Notes under the pieces: model-generated
Seen by the model: only the letters and a program-made list of their open reading frames with translations
The model's database searches: none
What the model was told of the DNA's origin: nothing
Position numbers and translations under genes: made by a program
Origin: JBCDAP01 sp038747915
GTDB lineage: Bacteria; Planctomycetota; Phycisphaerae; Phycisphaerales; UBA1924
Reading direction: 5' to 3'
Assembly (NCBI GenBank): GCA_038747915.1
Contig: JBCDJJ010000009.1
Coordinates: 1-64,000 of the forward strand
Length of the DNA stretch: 64,000 bases
Part shown: in pieces, positions 38,967-47,004 of the stretch
Layout: the number at the start of each line of letters is the position of its first letter
How positions within the stretch are numbered: position 1 is the first letter of the stretch

Positions 38967-41000
38967 ATGCCTCAGCAGTCCTCACCGAACCCGCCCACGC
39001 CGAACCAGGGGAAAGGCCCCGACGGCAAGCCACCCCAGCCGGGCCCTCCGCGATTCGGACGGGGGGCGATGGGGTGGCTCGCGATCCTGGGTCTGATGCT
39101 GGTGCTGCTGCTGCTGTTCCAGACGGTCGGCCCGCAGGCGACCCGGAAGACGTGGGCGGAGTTCACCAACATCTACAACGAGGGCTCGATCTCCGAGGTC
39201 ATCGTCAAGAGCGACCGGATCGAGGGTGTGCTGGTCGAGAACTCGGCCGACGGCTCGAGTGGTCGGATCATGACGACGTTCCACCCGTCTGCGGTCGATC
39301 ACTGGACGGCGAAGGTCGACGAGCTGACGACGGGCAACTTCACGCAGCCGCCCGGGCCGAGCTTCTGGGTGACGCTGCTGTTCAGCCCGCTCATCTTCAT
39401 GCTGCTGCTGATCCTCGTGGTCTGGTTCCTGATCTTCCGCGCGATGCGGTCGGCCGGGGGCGGCGCGGGGATGCTCGGGAGCTTCGGCAAGAGCCGGCAC
39501 CGGGTGCTGATGAAGGAGTCAACGGGGGTCACGTTCAAGGACGTGGCGGGCGTGGAGGAGGCGAAGGAAGAGGTCGAGGAGATCGCGCGGTTCCTGAAGG
39601 ATCCCAAGCGGTTCATGCGGCTCGGCGGACGGATCCCGCGCGGCGTGCTGCTGACGGGGCCTCCCGGATGCGGCAAGACGCTCTTGGCCAAGGCGATCGC
39701 GGGCGAGGCCGATGTACCGTTCTTCTCGATCTCGGGGTCGGACTTCGTGGAGATGTTCGTCGGCGTGGGCGCCTCGCGCGTGCGCGACCTGTTCAAGCAG
39801 GCCCGCGACAACTCGCCGTGCATCATCTTCCTAGATGAGATCGACGCGGTCGGCCGCAAGCGTGGCGGCGGGTTCTCGACCGGTGGGCACGACGAGCGCG
39901 AGCAGACGCTCAACGCCATTCTCGTCGAGATGGACGGGTTCGACTCGGGCGACCAGATCATTGTGATCGCCTCGACCAACAGGCCCGATGTGCTGGATCC
40001 GGCGCTGACGCGTCCTGGCCGGTTCGACCGCCAGATCGCGGTCGCGCTGCCCGATGTGAAGGGGCGGTACGAGATCCTGCAGGTGCATGCCCGCAAGGTG
40101 AAGCTCGCAGCCGATGCCGACCTCGAGGTGCTCGCGCGGGGCACGCCGATGTTCTCGGGTGCCGAGCTCGAGGCGATCATCAACGAGGCTGCCATCATCG
40201 CCACGCTCGCTGATAAGGAAGCTGTTGATCACGAAGACCTCGAAGAGGCCCGTGACAAGGTGCGCTTCGGGCGGGCTCGCAAGAGCCGCAAGGTGGTTGA
40301 GAAAGAGCGGATCGCGACGGCCTATCACGAGGCGGGGCACGCGGTGCTGCAGTGCCTGCTGCAGGACGCCGACCCGCTTCACAAGGTGACGATCATCCCG
40401 CGCGGCCAAACGGGCGGGGCGACGTTCTCGCTTCCCGAAGACGATCGCAACAACTACAGCGAGCGGTTCATGCTTGCGACCATGCGCGTGCTGTGCGGTG
40501 GCCGCATCGCGGAGCAGCGTCAGACCGACGATGTGACCTCGGGCGCGGCGATGGACATCCGCATGGTCACGTCATACGCGCGGCATATGATTCTCGAGTG
40601 GGGCATGAGCGACAAGCTCGGCTTCGTCGACTACACGCCCGACGATGGCCGCGACGCCTGGACCACCGAGAAGATCTACTCCGACCAGACCGCTTCGGTG
40701 GTTGATGCCGAGGTCCGCCGTCTGAGCGACGACGCGTACCGCGAGGCGGAGTCGATGATCACGGAGCACTGGGACCGTGTGGTTGCGATCGCCGAGGCGC
40801 TGCTGACGTACGAGACGCTGACCGCAGCGGAGGTGAACCGGCTGATGGAGGGCAAGCCGCTCGGCAAGCCCACGGTCTCCGATCTCCTGAGCGCCGAGGC
40901 CGAGAAGCTCTCGACGCAGCCGACGAGCACACCGCGTCGGTCGCGCGATGCGGATGAGGGCGAGCAGGGCTTCGGGTCGGTGCTGCCTTCTCCGGCTTGA
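38967..41000 (+). CDS. ftsH: ATP-dependent zinc metalloprotease FtsH
   Basis: A 677-residue membrane-bound AAA+ protease. A Pro/Gln-rich N-terminus leads to the first membrane helix (about 36-55) and a periplasmic loop, then a second membrane helix (about 135-155). The AAA domain has Walker A GPPGCGKT with K237, Walker B IIFLDEID and an SRH-type TNRPDVLDPALTRPGRFDR. The protease domain has H454-E455-A-G-H458 and the third Asp ligand downstream. The N-terminal extension before the first helix is longer than in the E. coli protein. I chose the ATG at 38967; the frame upstream overlaps lptE. A TACTGT-like -10 lies about 14 nt upstream. Confidence 0.95.
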   Translation: MPQQSSPNPPTPNQGKGPDGKPPQPGPPRFGRGAMGWLAILGLMLVLLLLFQTVGPQATRKTWAEFTNIYNEGSISEVIVKSDRIEGVLVENSADGSSGRIMTTFHPSAVDHWTAKVDELTTGNFTQPPGPSFWVTLLFSPLIFMLLLILVVWFLIFRAMRSAGGGAGMLGSFGKSRHRVLMKESTGVTFKDVAGVEEAKEEVEEIARFLKDPKRFMRLGGRIPRGVLLTGPPGCGKTLLAKAIAGEADVPFFSISGSDFVEMFVGVGASRVRDLFKQARDNSPCIIFLDEIDAVGRKRGGGFSTGGHDEREQTLNAILVEMDGFDSGDQIIVIASTNRPDVLDPALTRPGRFDRQIAVALPDVKGRYEILQVHARKVKLAADADLEVLARGTPMFSGAELEAIINEAAIIATLADKEAVDHEDLEEARDKVRFGRARKSRKVVEKERIATAYHEAGHAVLQCLLQDADPLHKVTIIPRGQTGGATFSLPEDDRNNYSERFMLATMRVLCGGRIAEQRQTDDVTSGAAMDIRMVTSYARHMILEWGMSDKLGFVDYTPDDGRDAWTTEKIYSDQTASVVDAEVRRLSDDAYREAESMITEHWDRVVAIAEALLTYETLTAAEVNRLMEGKPLGKPTVSDLLSAEAEKLSTQPTSTPRRSRDADEGEQGFGSVLPSPA

Positions 41001-41013
41001 CATCGCACAATCG

Positions 41014-41184
41014 CTTGAGCGCAGACCACGTCAACTTGTCTCGCCAATCAGTGGCGTGATCAGCCGACTCCTGGGCTTGGGTGCCACTGGCGGTTTGCCC
41101 GCCGGTGTTCAAGGACTTCGATGTTCGCACTGGTGGGCAAGCCATCAGTGGCACCCGCGACGAATTGACTTGGAACGCTCTAGG
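41014..41184 (+). repeat. Family A double-hairpin repeat with complete outer arms, copy 2
   Basis: It contains the two hairpins of copy 1 (CACTGGCGG.../CCGCCGGTG and CACTGGTGG.../CCATCAGTG), plus the outer inverted arms. The left arm, TTGAGCGCAGACCACGTCAACTTG at about 41017-41040 (imperfect), faces GACGAATTGACTTGGAACGC at 41159-41178. Span about 170 bp. It starts 14 nt after the ftsH stop, so it could be a terminator-like or mRNA-stabilising element. Confidence 0.8.
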
Positions 41185-41315
41185 GTGTCGAGCCGGTCCC
41201 CAACTCGTTCGAGTTCACGGACTTGTCCGACGCTTTGATGGCGCGGGTGAATCGTTCCTGCGGGTTGATCGTTGGAAATCTGGGAAAGCTCTCCGGTCTT
41301 CGGTGATCACGCTCT
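41185..41315. other. Upstream region of the secreted dockerin-like gene
   Basis: It holds no gene. A TATGAT hexamer at 41315-41320 is a plausible -10 but overlaps the first ATG of the following open frame; see that gene for the consequence for its start. Confidence 0.4.
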
Positions 41316-43076
41316 ATGATTCTGTGTGTTGACACGTTTTTGAGGAGAGTGCTGCGGCGCTGCTGCGGCGGGAGCCACGTCTTGCGGAACCATTGCGTTG
41401 ATCAGTCTGCGCTGGCATTGCTGCTGCACGCTGTTCTGGCGCCGGGCGTGGGTGCGCAGCTGCAGCCCGAGGACGTGCTGCTGGTCTGGAATTCGGCGTG
41501 TGTGGACTCACAGATGGTGCGGGATGCCTACGTGGCGGCCCGGCCCGGCATCCGGGAGTTCGACTACGCCGACCCCGCTCTTGTCGTCCCGAGTTGCTCG
41601 CTCGCGGAGGGGTTCGATCCCGGGGACAAGACCTTCACGATCGATGGGTTCGACTATCAGCAGTTCGATGAGCTCGCGCGCGGCCCGCTCGCGGCGTGGT
41701 TCTCCGGTGAAGACTGCGAGGAGTGCACCGAGTGCGCCGACGACTGCGCCGAACGGCAGGCGTGGATCACGGATGGCATCGGTGCGTTCAGCACGGTGAA
41801 CGGGCCGAAGGTCATCGTCACGACGCGCGGGCTGCCGGCGCGCATCGCGGGGCAGGAGCAGACGGGGACGCTCGAGGCAACGATGGCGAGCTTCGAGTCG
41901 GAGCTCGCGTGCTTTCTCTTCGACTTGAGGCAAAATAATCCGGCGGTGCCCGGCCTGGATGAGGGCAGCATCTTCAACCCGTACATCCAGTTGCCCGGTG
42001 CGGTGGTTGACGCGACCCGCATCCTGCCCGACACGCTGTCAACCACGGTCGTCATTCAGAACACATCGCCGCCGGTCAACGTGCGTGCGATCGTGCTGCC
42101 CGTGTCCGGGGCCAACTTGGTGCCGGCGTTGTTCCCGGTGACTCGGCTTGACGCGAGCCCTCTCCCGGACGTCGCGCCGCTCGATGCGACGCTCGCGATG
42201 ATCGAGCGCTCGCGGACACTTGGTGTACTGCCGTGCACGGTGCGAAACGTGATCGATGAGTGGCCGGGGGCTGGCTTGAGCGGCCCGGACTTCAAGGGCT
42301 TCACGGACGACTACGACGACACCGCGGCGGTGCTCCGCACGCTGCCGGCGCCGTTCGACTTTGTCGAGGGCACGCTCGAGTCGGACCTCGACGCCATCGA
42401 CACCATCTTCGACGAGTCGCTCGAATTCGTCTCGGCGGCGGAAGCGGCAGCGGACGGGCGGTCGACCTTCATCCTTGCGACCTTCGGCGTGAACCACTCC
42501 AACACCCTCGCGGGTGCGCCCGCGGGTGCCGAGCCCGCGGATACCGACGACGACCCCTCGACGCCCTCGCTGCCCAACAACTTCCTCCGCGGGTTCGACA
42601 CCGTTCACCCGGCCGGCCTGTATAACTCGTACGAATCGTTCAGCGGCAATTCGCTCATCAACGGCGGTGGACGTGGGAATCAGCAGCAAGGAGGCGAGTG
42701 GATCGCGCTCGGTGGGTCGTTTGCCTTGTTGCATGTCGCGGAGCCGCTCACGACGTTCGTCGCGAATGTGAACGACATCGTCTCGGCGATGCTCGGCGAG
42801 GGCCGATCGTGGGGCGAGGGGGCGGCGGCGTCGCTGCTCGCGTTCAGCTGGCAGAACACACCGCTCGGTGATCCGCTCGCGACCATCGGTGCGCACAACC
42901 TGGACGTCAACGGCGACGGCGCGATCGACGCCGAGGACGCGTACGCCCAGGCCACGAACCCCATCGAGCAGAACTGCGATGGGTCGCTCGACGAGACGGA
43001 CGACGCAATCGTCTTCGAGGCGCTGCGGCAGGATGAGCTCGACGATCTCTTTGCAGCACCGAGCGCCCGTGACTAA
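41316..43076 (+). CDS. Secreted protein of unknown function with dockerin-like tail
   Basis: An exported protein of up to 586 residues. The hydrophobic segment LALLLHAVLAPGVGAQ is the signal peptide core (about residues 33-49). The mature start (LQPEDVLLVWNSACVDSQMVRDAYVAARPG) resembles the TIGR03790-type family seen in Planctomycetes, but I am not certain. There is a Cys-rich patch (EDCEECTECADDC) near residue 135. A calcium-loop-like dockerin module lies near 530-560 (LDVNGDGAIDAEDAYAQATNP, and CDGSLDETDDAI). TATGAT at 41315 overlaps the ATG, so translation may begin at GTG 41349 or TTG 41382, which still leaves a complete signal peptide. Confidence 0.72.
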   Translation: MILCVDTFLRRVLRRCCGGSHVLRNHCVDQSALALLLHAVLAPGVGAQLQPEDVLLVWNSACVDSQMVRDAYVAARPGIREFDYADPALVVPSCSLAEGFDPGDKTFTIDGFDYQQFDELARGPLAAWFSGEDCEECTECADDCAERQAWITDGIGAFSTVNGPKVIVTTRGLPARIAGQEQTGTLEATMASFESELACFLFDLRQNNPAVPGLDEGSIFNPYIQLPGAVVDATRILPDTLSTTVVIQNTSPPVNVRAIVLPVSGANLVPALFPVTRLDASPLPDVAPLDATLAMIERSRTLGVLPCTVRNVIDEWPGAGLSGPDFKGFTDDYDDTAAVLRTLPAPFDFVEGTLESDLDAIDTIFDESLEFVSAAEAAADGRSTFILATFGVNHSNTLAGAPAGAEPADTDDDPSTPSLPNNFLRGFDTVHPAGLYNSYESFSGNSLINGGGRGNQQQGGEWIALGGSFALLHVAEPLTTFVANVNDIVSAMLGEGRSWGEGAAASLLAFSWQNTPLGDPLATIGAHNLDVNGDGAIDAEDAYAQATNPIEQNCDGSLDETDDAIVFEALRQDELDDLFAAPSARD

Positions 43077-43105
43077 GACCCCCGGGTGTTTGTGTTACCG
43101 GGTGC

Positions 43106-43190
43106 GGTGGTGGGCGCATCTCACTCTTGCGGCCGGATGCCGTGCAACCGTGGGCGCCTGTTCGTGGGAGCGAGACGCTCCTACCACCGG
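43106..43190. repeat. Family B double-hairpin repeat, copy 4
   Basis: 85 bp. The right hairpin is intact (GTGGGAGCG-aga-CGCTCCTAC), the left hairpin is degraded (GTGGGCGCATCTCACTC). It lies between convergent stops at 43076 and 43225, as do copies 2 and 3. Confidence 0.85.
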
Positions 43191-43224
43191 CTGACGGACG
43201 GATGACTGACCCGGGCAGGGCGGT

Positions 43225-43632
43225 CTACTTCGGCGACTCGGTGGACGGCGCCGCGCCGTTACCCGCCCGCTCGAGCTGCTCGAGCTTGCTCTTCACAAAC
43301 CTCTCGACCCATCGCTCGAACGACTTGCCGTGGGCGGTGTCCTTGCCGGTGAACTCCAGGCGGGCGATTCGGTCGAGCGAGATGGTGACCTTGTCCGAGC
43401 CCGACTCGTCCGGTTCGGGGATCATGACGCGGATGTACGACGCGGCCAGCGTGCCGGCTCGCACGCGGTCGAAGAGGTAGCCCTCGACACCACGACCGTC
43501 GGTCAGCGTGAGTGTGATGTCGCCGCGGTAGTCGAAAGCCTGCTCGAGGGCATCGAGGAGTGCCGACTCGTCCGCAGCGGAGGCGACAAGGCCTTGGAGG
43601 GAGCGATCGGCGTCGGACGAAGCGGTTGTCAT
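43225..43632 (-). CDS. Small Sm-like protein, function unknown
   Basis: A 135-residue soluble protein. An N-terminal helix (SLQGLVASAADESALLDALEQAF) is followed by a strand-turn-strand section (DITLTLTDGRGVEGYLFDRV, then ASYIRVMIP, then KVTISLDRIARLEFTGK). This arrangement resembles the Sm/LSm strand pattern (Hfq-type VxGxL segment), though the resemblance is only structural guesswork. The C-terminus is basic (KSFERWVERFVKSKLEQLERAG). I took the ATG at 43632; the longer frame begins inside the tRNA gene. The gene is just downstream of tRNA-Phe on the same strand. Confidence 0.65.
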   Translation of the reverse strand: MTTASSDADRSLQGLVASAADESALLDALEQAFDYRGDITLTLTDGRGVEGYLFDRVRAGTLAASYIRVMIPEPDESGSDKVTISLDRIARLEFTGKDTAHGKSFERWVERFVKSKLEQLERAGNGAAPSTESPK

Positions 43633-43683
43633 GAGATGGTGGCCACCGGTTCGGGGTCGGAGCGGACCGGATCCGCCAGCAAG

Positions 43684-43756
43684 TGGGCACTCCCGGACTT
43701 GAACCGGGGACACCGGCATTTTCAATGCCGTGCTCTACCAACTGAGCTAAGTGCCC
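43684..43756 (-). tRNA. tRNA-Phe (GAA)
   Basis: On the minus strand a full cloverleaf starts at 43756: acceptor GGGCACT/AGTGCCC, D-arm GCTCAGTTGGTAGAGC and anticodon arm CGGCA/TGCCG with loop TTGAAAA (anticodon GAA). The T-arm is CCGGTTCAAGTCCGG and the discriminator is A. No CCA is encoded. Confidence 0.97.
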
Positions 43757-43936
43757 GAAAGAACTACACTTATCGGCTCTTGCGGGGTACACACCCGAGC
43801 CGACACACGCCGATGGCGCGCGCAGAGCAAGGTAGCACCAGCATCTGTGCCGGGCAAGACGCCTCGGACGGCCCGTGTGCCATCAAAGCCCGTTTTTCGG
43901 CAAGATCGGCGGCACTCGGTCGTTGAACCTGGGAGC

Positions 43937-44626
43937 ATGACGCCGATGGCCGCCACCCGCCGGGCTCCCGATCGTGCCGAGCCGACCACCGGCGCGGCCG
44001 ACCCTCCCGACGCCACCGGTGCGCGCGGGGGATCGGCGGATGTCCCGATCGACACACTCCTGCCGGCGGCGGCGGCGGGAGACGAGGCAGCATGGCGGGC
44101 CATCGTGGCCCGGTACGGCCGCCGTGTGTACGCCCTGGTCCGCGCGCGGTGCGGGGACCACCACCTCGCCGAGGAGGTCACGCAGTCCGTGTTCGCCACG
44201 CTCGCCAACAAACTGGGACAGTACGAGGAGCGCGGCAAGTTCGAGCCCTGGCTGTTCCGCGTGGCGGCGAACCGCATGCGGGACGAGCTTCGCCGCCGCA
44301 CGCGGCACGCGACGCCGACCGACCCCCAGTCGATGTCGTCGGTGCGGCTCGTGGGCGACGATGCCGCGGAAGACACCGATCATCGCGAACTCGCCGCGGT
44401 CCGGGATGCGCTCGGGCGTCTCTCCGAGGCAGATCGCACTGTGGTCGAGCTACGGCACCTTTCTCAGATGTCGTTTCAGCAGATCGCCGACACGCTCGGA
44501 CAGCCGATCGGCACGGTGCTGGCCCGACACCACCGAGCGCTCAAGAAGCTCAGGAGCCTGATCGAAGACGACCAAACCGTCGAACCGCGCCCCGGCGCAG
44601 CGAAGGGCGAAGGATACTCACCATGA
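43937..44626 (+). CDS. ECF-type RNA polymerase sigma factor
   Basis: A 229-residue sigma-70-family protein. Region 2 lies at about residues 40-110 (AWRAIVARYGRRVYALVRARCGDHHLAEEVTQSVF, read in parts), with a conserved EPWLFRVAANRMRDELRRR end. Region 4 lies at about 150-210 (LSEADRTVVELRHLSQMSFQQIADTLGQPIGTV). A Pro/Ala-rich N-terminal extension precedes region 2. A GGGAG is 1-2 nt upstream of the ATG at 43937 and about 10 nt from the ATG at 43946, so either start is possible. The next gene overlaps its stop (ATGA) and encodes a likely membrane-bound regulator, the usual ECF/anti-sigma arrangement. Confidence 0.9.
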   Translation: MTPMAATRRAPDRAEPTTGAADPPDATGARGGSADVPIDTLLPAAAAGDEAAWRAIVARYGRRVYALVRARCGDHHLAEEVTQSVFATLANKLGQYEERGKFEPWLFRVAANRMRDELRRRTRHATPTDPQSMSSVRLVGDDAAEDTDHRELAAVRDALGRLSEADRTVVELRHLSQMSFQQIADTLGQPIGTVLARHHRALKKLRSLIEDDQTVEPRPGAAKGEGYSP

Positions 44627-45120
44627 CCATCCAACCGCACAACACCAATCGCACAGGGGACCCGCACGAGCCGTTGCCCCCAGAACTCGCGGGCGTGGGT
44701 GCTCGAGTGGACGAGTTCGGCGCGGCGCTGCGCGCCGAACCCGCGGACGGATTCGAGTCTCGGCTCGCCACCGCGACACGGCCTCGGGGCCGGCGGGGCC
44801 AGCGGTTCGTTGGTTGGCGTGTGGCGGCCGGGGTTGCGCTTGCGGGGGGCTTGATCGGCGGCACGTGGCTGCTCGGCCCGAACACCGGACCATCGATCGA
44901 ACAAGAACTGGCAACCATCGCCAAAGAACTCGACGTGGAGACGAGCCTCGAGCCGGTACCTCTCGATGAGCTCCTGGCGCTCGCGGAGGAGCCGGGTGCC
45001 GGGCCCGGGGACGCGTGGGTTGGAGTCGCGGCGACGGCGCTCGCCGAGCTCGACGGACTCGACCTCACGCTCGATTCGTTGCGCGACTTCGGCGATTTGA
45101 GTGCAGAGGATCGGCTGTGA
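44623..45120 (+). CDS. Small membrane protein, possible anti-sigma factor
   Basis: A 165-residue protein. A soluble N-terminal stretch of about 60 residues is followed by one membrane helix (residues about 67-85, VAAGVALAGGLIGGTWLLG), then an acidic, Leu-rich outside domain (LEPVPLDELLALAEEP, LTLDSLRDFG). There is no zinc-binding HxxxCxxC anti-sigma motif, so it is not a classical ZAS protein. It is coupled to the ECF sigma gene by ATGA and to the next gene by GTGA. Regulator of the sigma factor is the inferred role. Confidence 0.65.
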   Translation: MTIQPHNTNRTGDPHEPLPPELAGVGARVDEFGAALRAEPADGFESRLATATRPRGRRGQRFVGWRVAAGVALAGGLIGGTWLLGPNTGPSIEQELATIAKELDVETSLEPVPLDELLALAEEPGAGPGDAWVGVAATALAELDGLDLTLDSLRDFGDLSAEDRL

Positions 45121-45992
45121 ACGTGCATCGACTCGGTCATCTGATTCGGCGTGGTTCCGTGTTGCGGTGCGCGGCGGTGGTGGGTGTGCTCGCGGTTGCC
45201 GCGCCGGCGCTGACGCAGGACGAGGGCGGGAGGACATGGAGACCGCAGAGCGCCGAAGAGCTGCGTGCGTCGCTGGAGCAGCGGCGGGAGAACCTCGATG
45301 CCCGGCGCGAACAGGTGGACGTGTGGCTCGCCGAACTCGACGCGGGCCGGCCGTTCGAACAGGTGTGGCGCGACGTTGCACGTGCGTTCTTCGAGGAGGT
45401 TCAGCGGCCGCGGCAGAATCGCGGTCCTGGCTTGGGGCCGCGCGAGGGCGAGGGGCCCGGCCGCTTTGGCCGGAATGAGCGGGGTGAGGAGGATCCGCTG
45501 CTCGCCCCACCGCGACCGGGCGAGATCGATCCGGACGCCGAGCCGGTGGCACCGGAGGAGCTGCTTGGACTGGTTCGCCTTGTTCGTCCGGACTTCGCGC
45601 GGCGTCTCGAACGGATCCGCGAGCGGTTCCCGGATCGTTTTCAGCGGTTCGTGGAGGTACACGGCCCGGTGATTCGAGCACGGCTTGAGAACGACGGACC
45701 GGGTGTGGGTGACCCTGGCGGGCCGCTCCCCCCCGAAGTCGCGCGGCTCGCGCGGGCTGCGGCGGACGCGGAGGGCGACGAGCGGGCTGCGGCGACGGCG
45801 GCGCTCCGCGAGGCGGTGGCACGGGAGCACGCCCGTCGACTTCGGAGTGCGGAGTGGATCGCTCAACGACTCGAGCAGCGGCTCGAGGAGCTGCGAGCCG
45901 AACTCGAGAAGCAGACATCGGAGCGTGAGGCACGGATCGACGAACTCACCAACGAGCTGATCGATCGCGCCGGTGCCGGCGAGCGGCCGTGA
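45117..45992 (+). CDS. Secreted coiled-coil protein of the sigma cassette
   Basis: A 291-residue exported protein. The N-terminal hydrophobic segment (residues about 18-30, AAVVGVLAVAAPALT) is a signal peptide. Helical, Arg/Glu-rich coiled-coil segments follow, at 33-65 (ELRASLEQRRENLDARREQV) and 225-290 (RLEQRLEELRAELEKQTSE). A Pro/Gly-rich linker lies between them. It resembles periplasmic stress sensors of the CpxP/LTXXQ type in general organisation, but I do not see the LTXXQ motif. The GTG start overlaps the previous stop. A role as periplasmic sensor for the cassette is inference. Confidence 0.65.
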   Translation: MNVHRLGHLIRRGSVLRCAAVVGVLAVAAPALTQDEGGRTWRPQSAEELRASLEQRRENLDARREQVDVWLAELDAGRPFEQVWRDVARAFFEEVQRPRQNRGPGLGPREGEGPGRFGRNERGEEDPLLAPPRPGEIDPDAEPVAPEELLGLVRLVRPDFARRLERIRERFPDRFQRFVEVHGPVIRARLENDGPGVGDPGGPLPPEVARLARAAADAEGDERAAATAALREAVAREHARRLRSAEWIAQRLEQRLEELRAELEKQTSEREARIDELTNELIDRAGAGERP

Positions 45993-46016
45993 CCTCGCGC
46001 GTGGCTCGCGTACGCT
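45989..46016 (+). promoter_or_regulatory. Promoter of the small permease gene, leaderless geometry
   Basis: GTGACC (45989-45994), a 16-nt spacer and TACGCT (46011-46016) end 6 nt before the GTG at 46023. The -35-like hexamer lies at the end of the previous gene. Confidence 0.5.
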
Positions 46017-46022
46017 AGTCCG

Positions 46023-46937
46023 GTGCGAACTGGCCTCTCGAAGTCGGGCGTGGTTGGACTTGTGGCGTTGTCGGGCTTGGTTGTGGCGTGTCTCGGATCG
46101 GTGTGGTGGACCTTTGGAGCTGCGGGACCGGGTGAGCCGGCCCGGTACGCGATGGGGAGCCTTGATCGTGTGCTGGAGGCGCCGAGCCTGTCCGCGGGCC
46201 TGGCGGGGCTGCTCGGTCGTGATCATCTCGGGCGGAGCCTGCTAATCCGGTGTCTGGCGGGTGGCGCGGTATCCATCGGTGTGGGCCTCGCGGCCGCAGC
46301 GATCGCGGTGGGCATCGGGACGGCCTACGGCTCGATTGCGGGGTGGGTCGGCGGCCGGGTCGACTCGGTGATGATGCGGGTTGTCGACATTCTGTACGGG
46401 CTGCCGTACATCTTGCTGGTTGTGCTGCTCGCGGTCGCGGGCGATGCGCTGCTGGCCGGCGTTGCGGTGGACTGGTCACCCCAGACGCGCCGGCTGGTTG
46501 AGGTCGGGATCTTGCTGACGGCGATCGGCGGCGTGTCGTGGCTGACGATGGCGCGTGTGATCCGCGGGCAGGTGTTGTCGCTCAAGTCGATGCCGTTTGT
46601 GGAATCGGCCCGGGCAGCGGGGGTGGGACCGGCGCGGGTGTTCGTGCGGCATCTGCTGCCCAACCTGCTCGGCCCGATTCTGGTGTACGCGACGCTCACG
46701 GTGCCGCAGGCGATCTTGCAGGAGTCGTTTTTGTCGTTCCTGGGGATCGGGGTGCGGGCACCGATGCCGTCCTGGGGGAACCTCGCCTCGGACGGACTCG
46801 GCGAGTTGAACCCGGTGAAGTCTCGGTGGTGGCTGCTGGTGTTTCCCTGTGCGTTGTTGGCAACCACGCTGCTCTCGCTCAATTTCGTCGGCGAAGGGCT
46901 CCGTGAGGCGTTTGATCCGCGGCGATCGTCCAAGTAG
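46023..46937 (+). CDS. ABC transporter permease, DppC/OppC-like (short form)
   Basis: A 304-residue inner-membrane permease. The first helix spans about 8-30. A periplasmic loop contains LGRDHLGRSLLIRCLAGGAVS, the typical post-TM1 motif of OppC/DppC. The binding-protein-dependent permease domain has SARAAGVGPARVFVRHLLPN (the EAA loop contacting the ATPase) and the terminal SFLGIGVRAPMPSWGNL motif. It has a leaderless-type promoter of its own and is followed 67 nt later by a substrate-binding protein, so it may be an additional permease of the same transporter. Confidence 0.88.
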   Translation: MRTGLSKSGVVGLVALSGLVVACLGSVWWTFGAAGPGEPARYAMGSLDRVLEAPSLSAGLAGLLGRDHLGRSLLIRCLAGGAVSIGVGLAAAAIAVGIGTAYGSIAGWVGGRVDSVMMRVVDILYGLPYILLVVLLAVAGDALLAGVAVDWSPQTRRLVEVGILLTAIGGVSWLTMARVIRGQVLSLKSMPFVESARAAGVGPARVFVRHLLPNLLGPILVYATLTVPQAILQESFLSFLGIGVRAPMPSWGNLASDGLGELNPVKSRWWLLVFPCALLATTLLSLNFVGEGLREAFDPRRSSK

Positions 46938-47004
46938 CCTTGCGGGATGCGGGGGCGCGGTGGGTTGACGCGTTCCCGGTCCGGCCCGACCGAGGATCCG
47001 TGCG

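Noticed and set aside
43225..43725. Longer frame for the Sm-like protein, starting at 43725
   Set aside because: It would start inside the tRNA-Phe gene; the ATG at 43632 is used instead.
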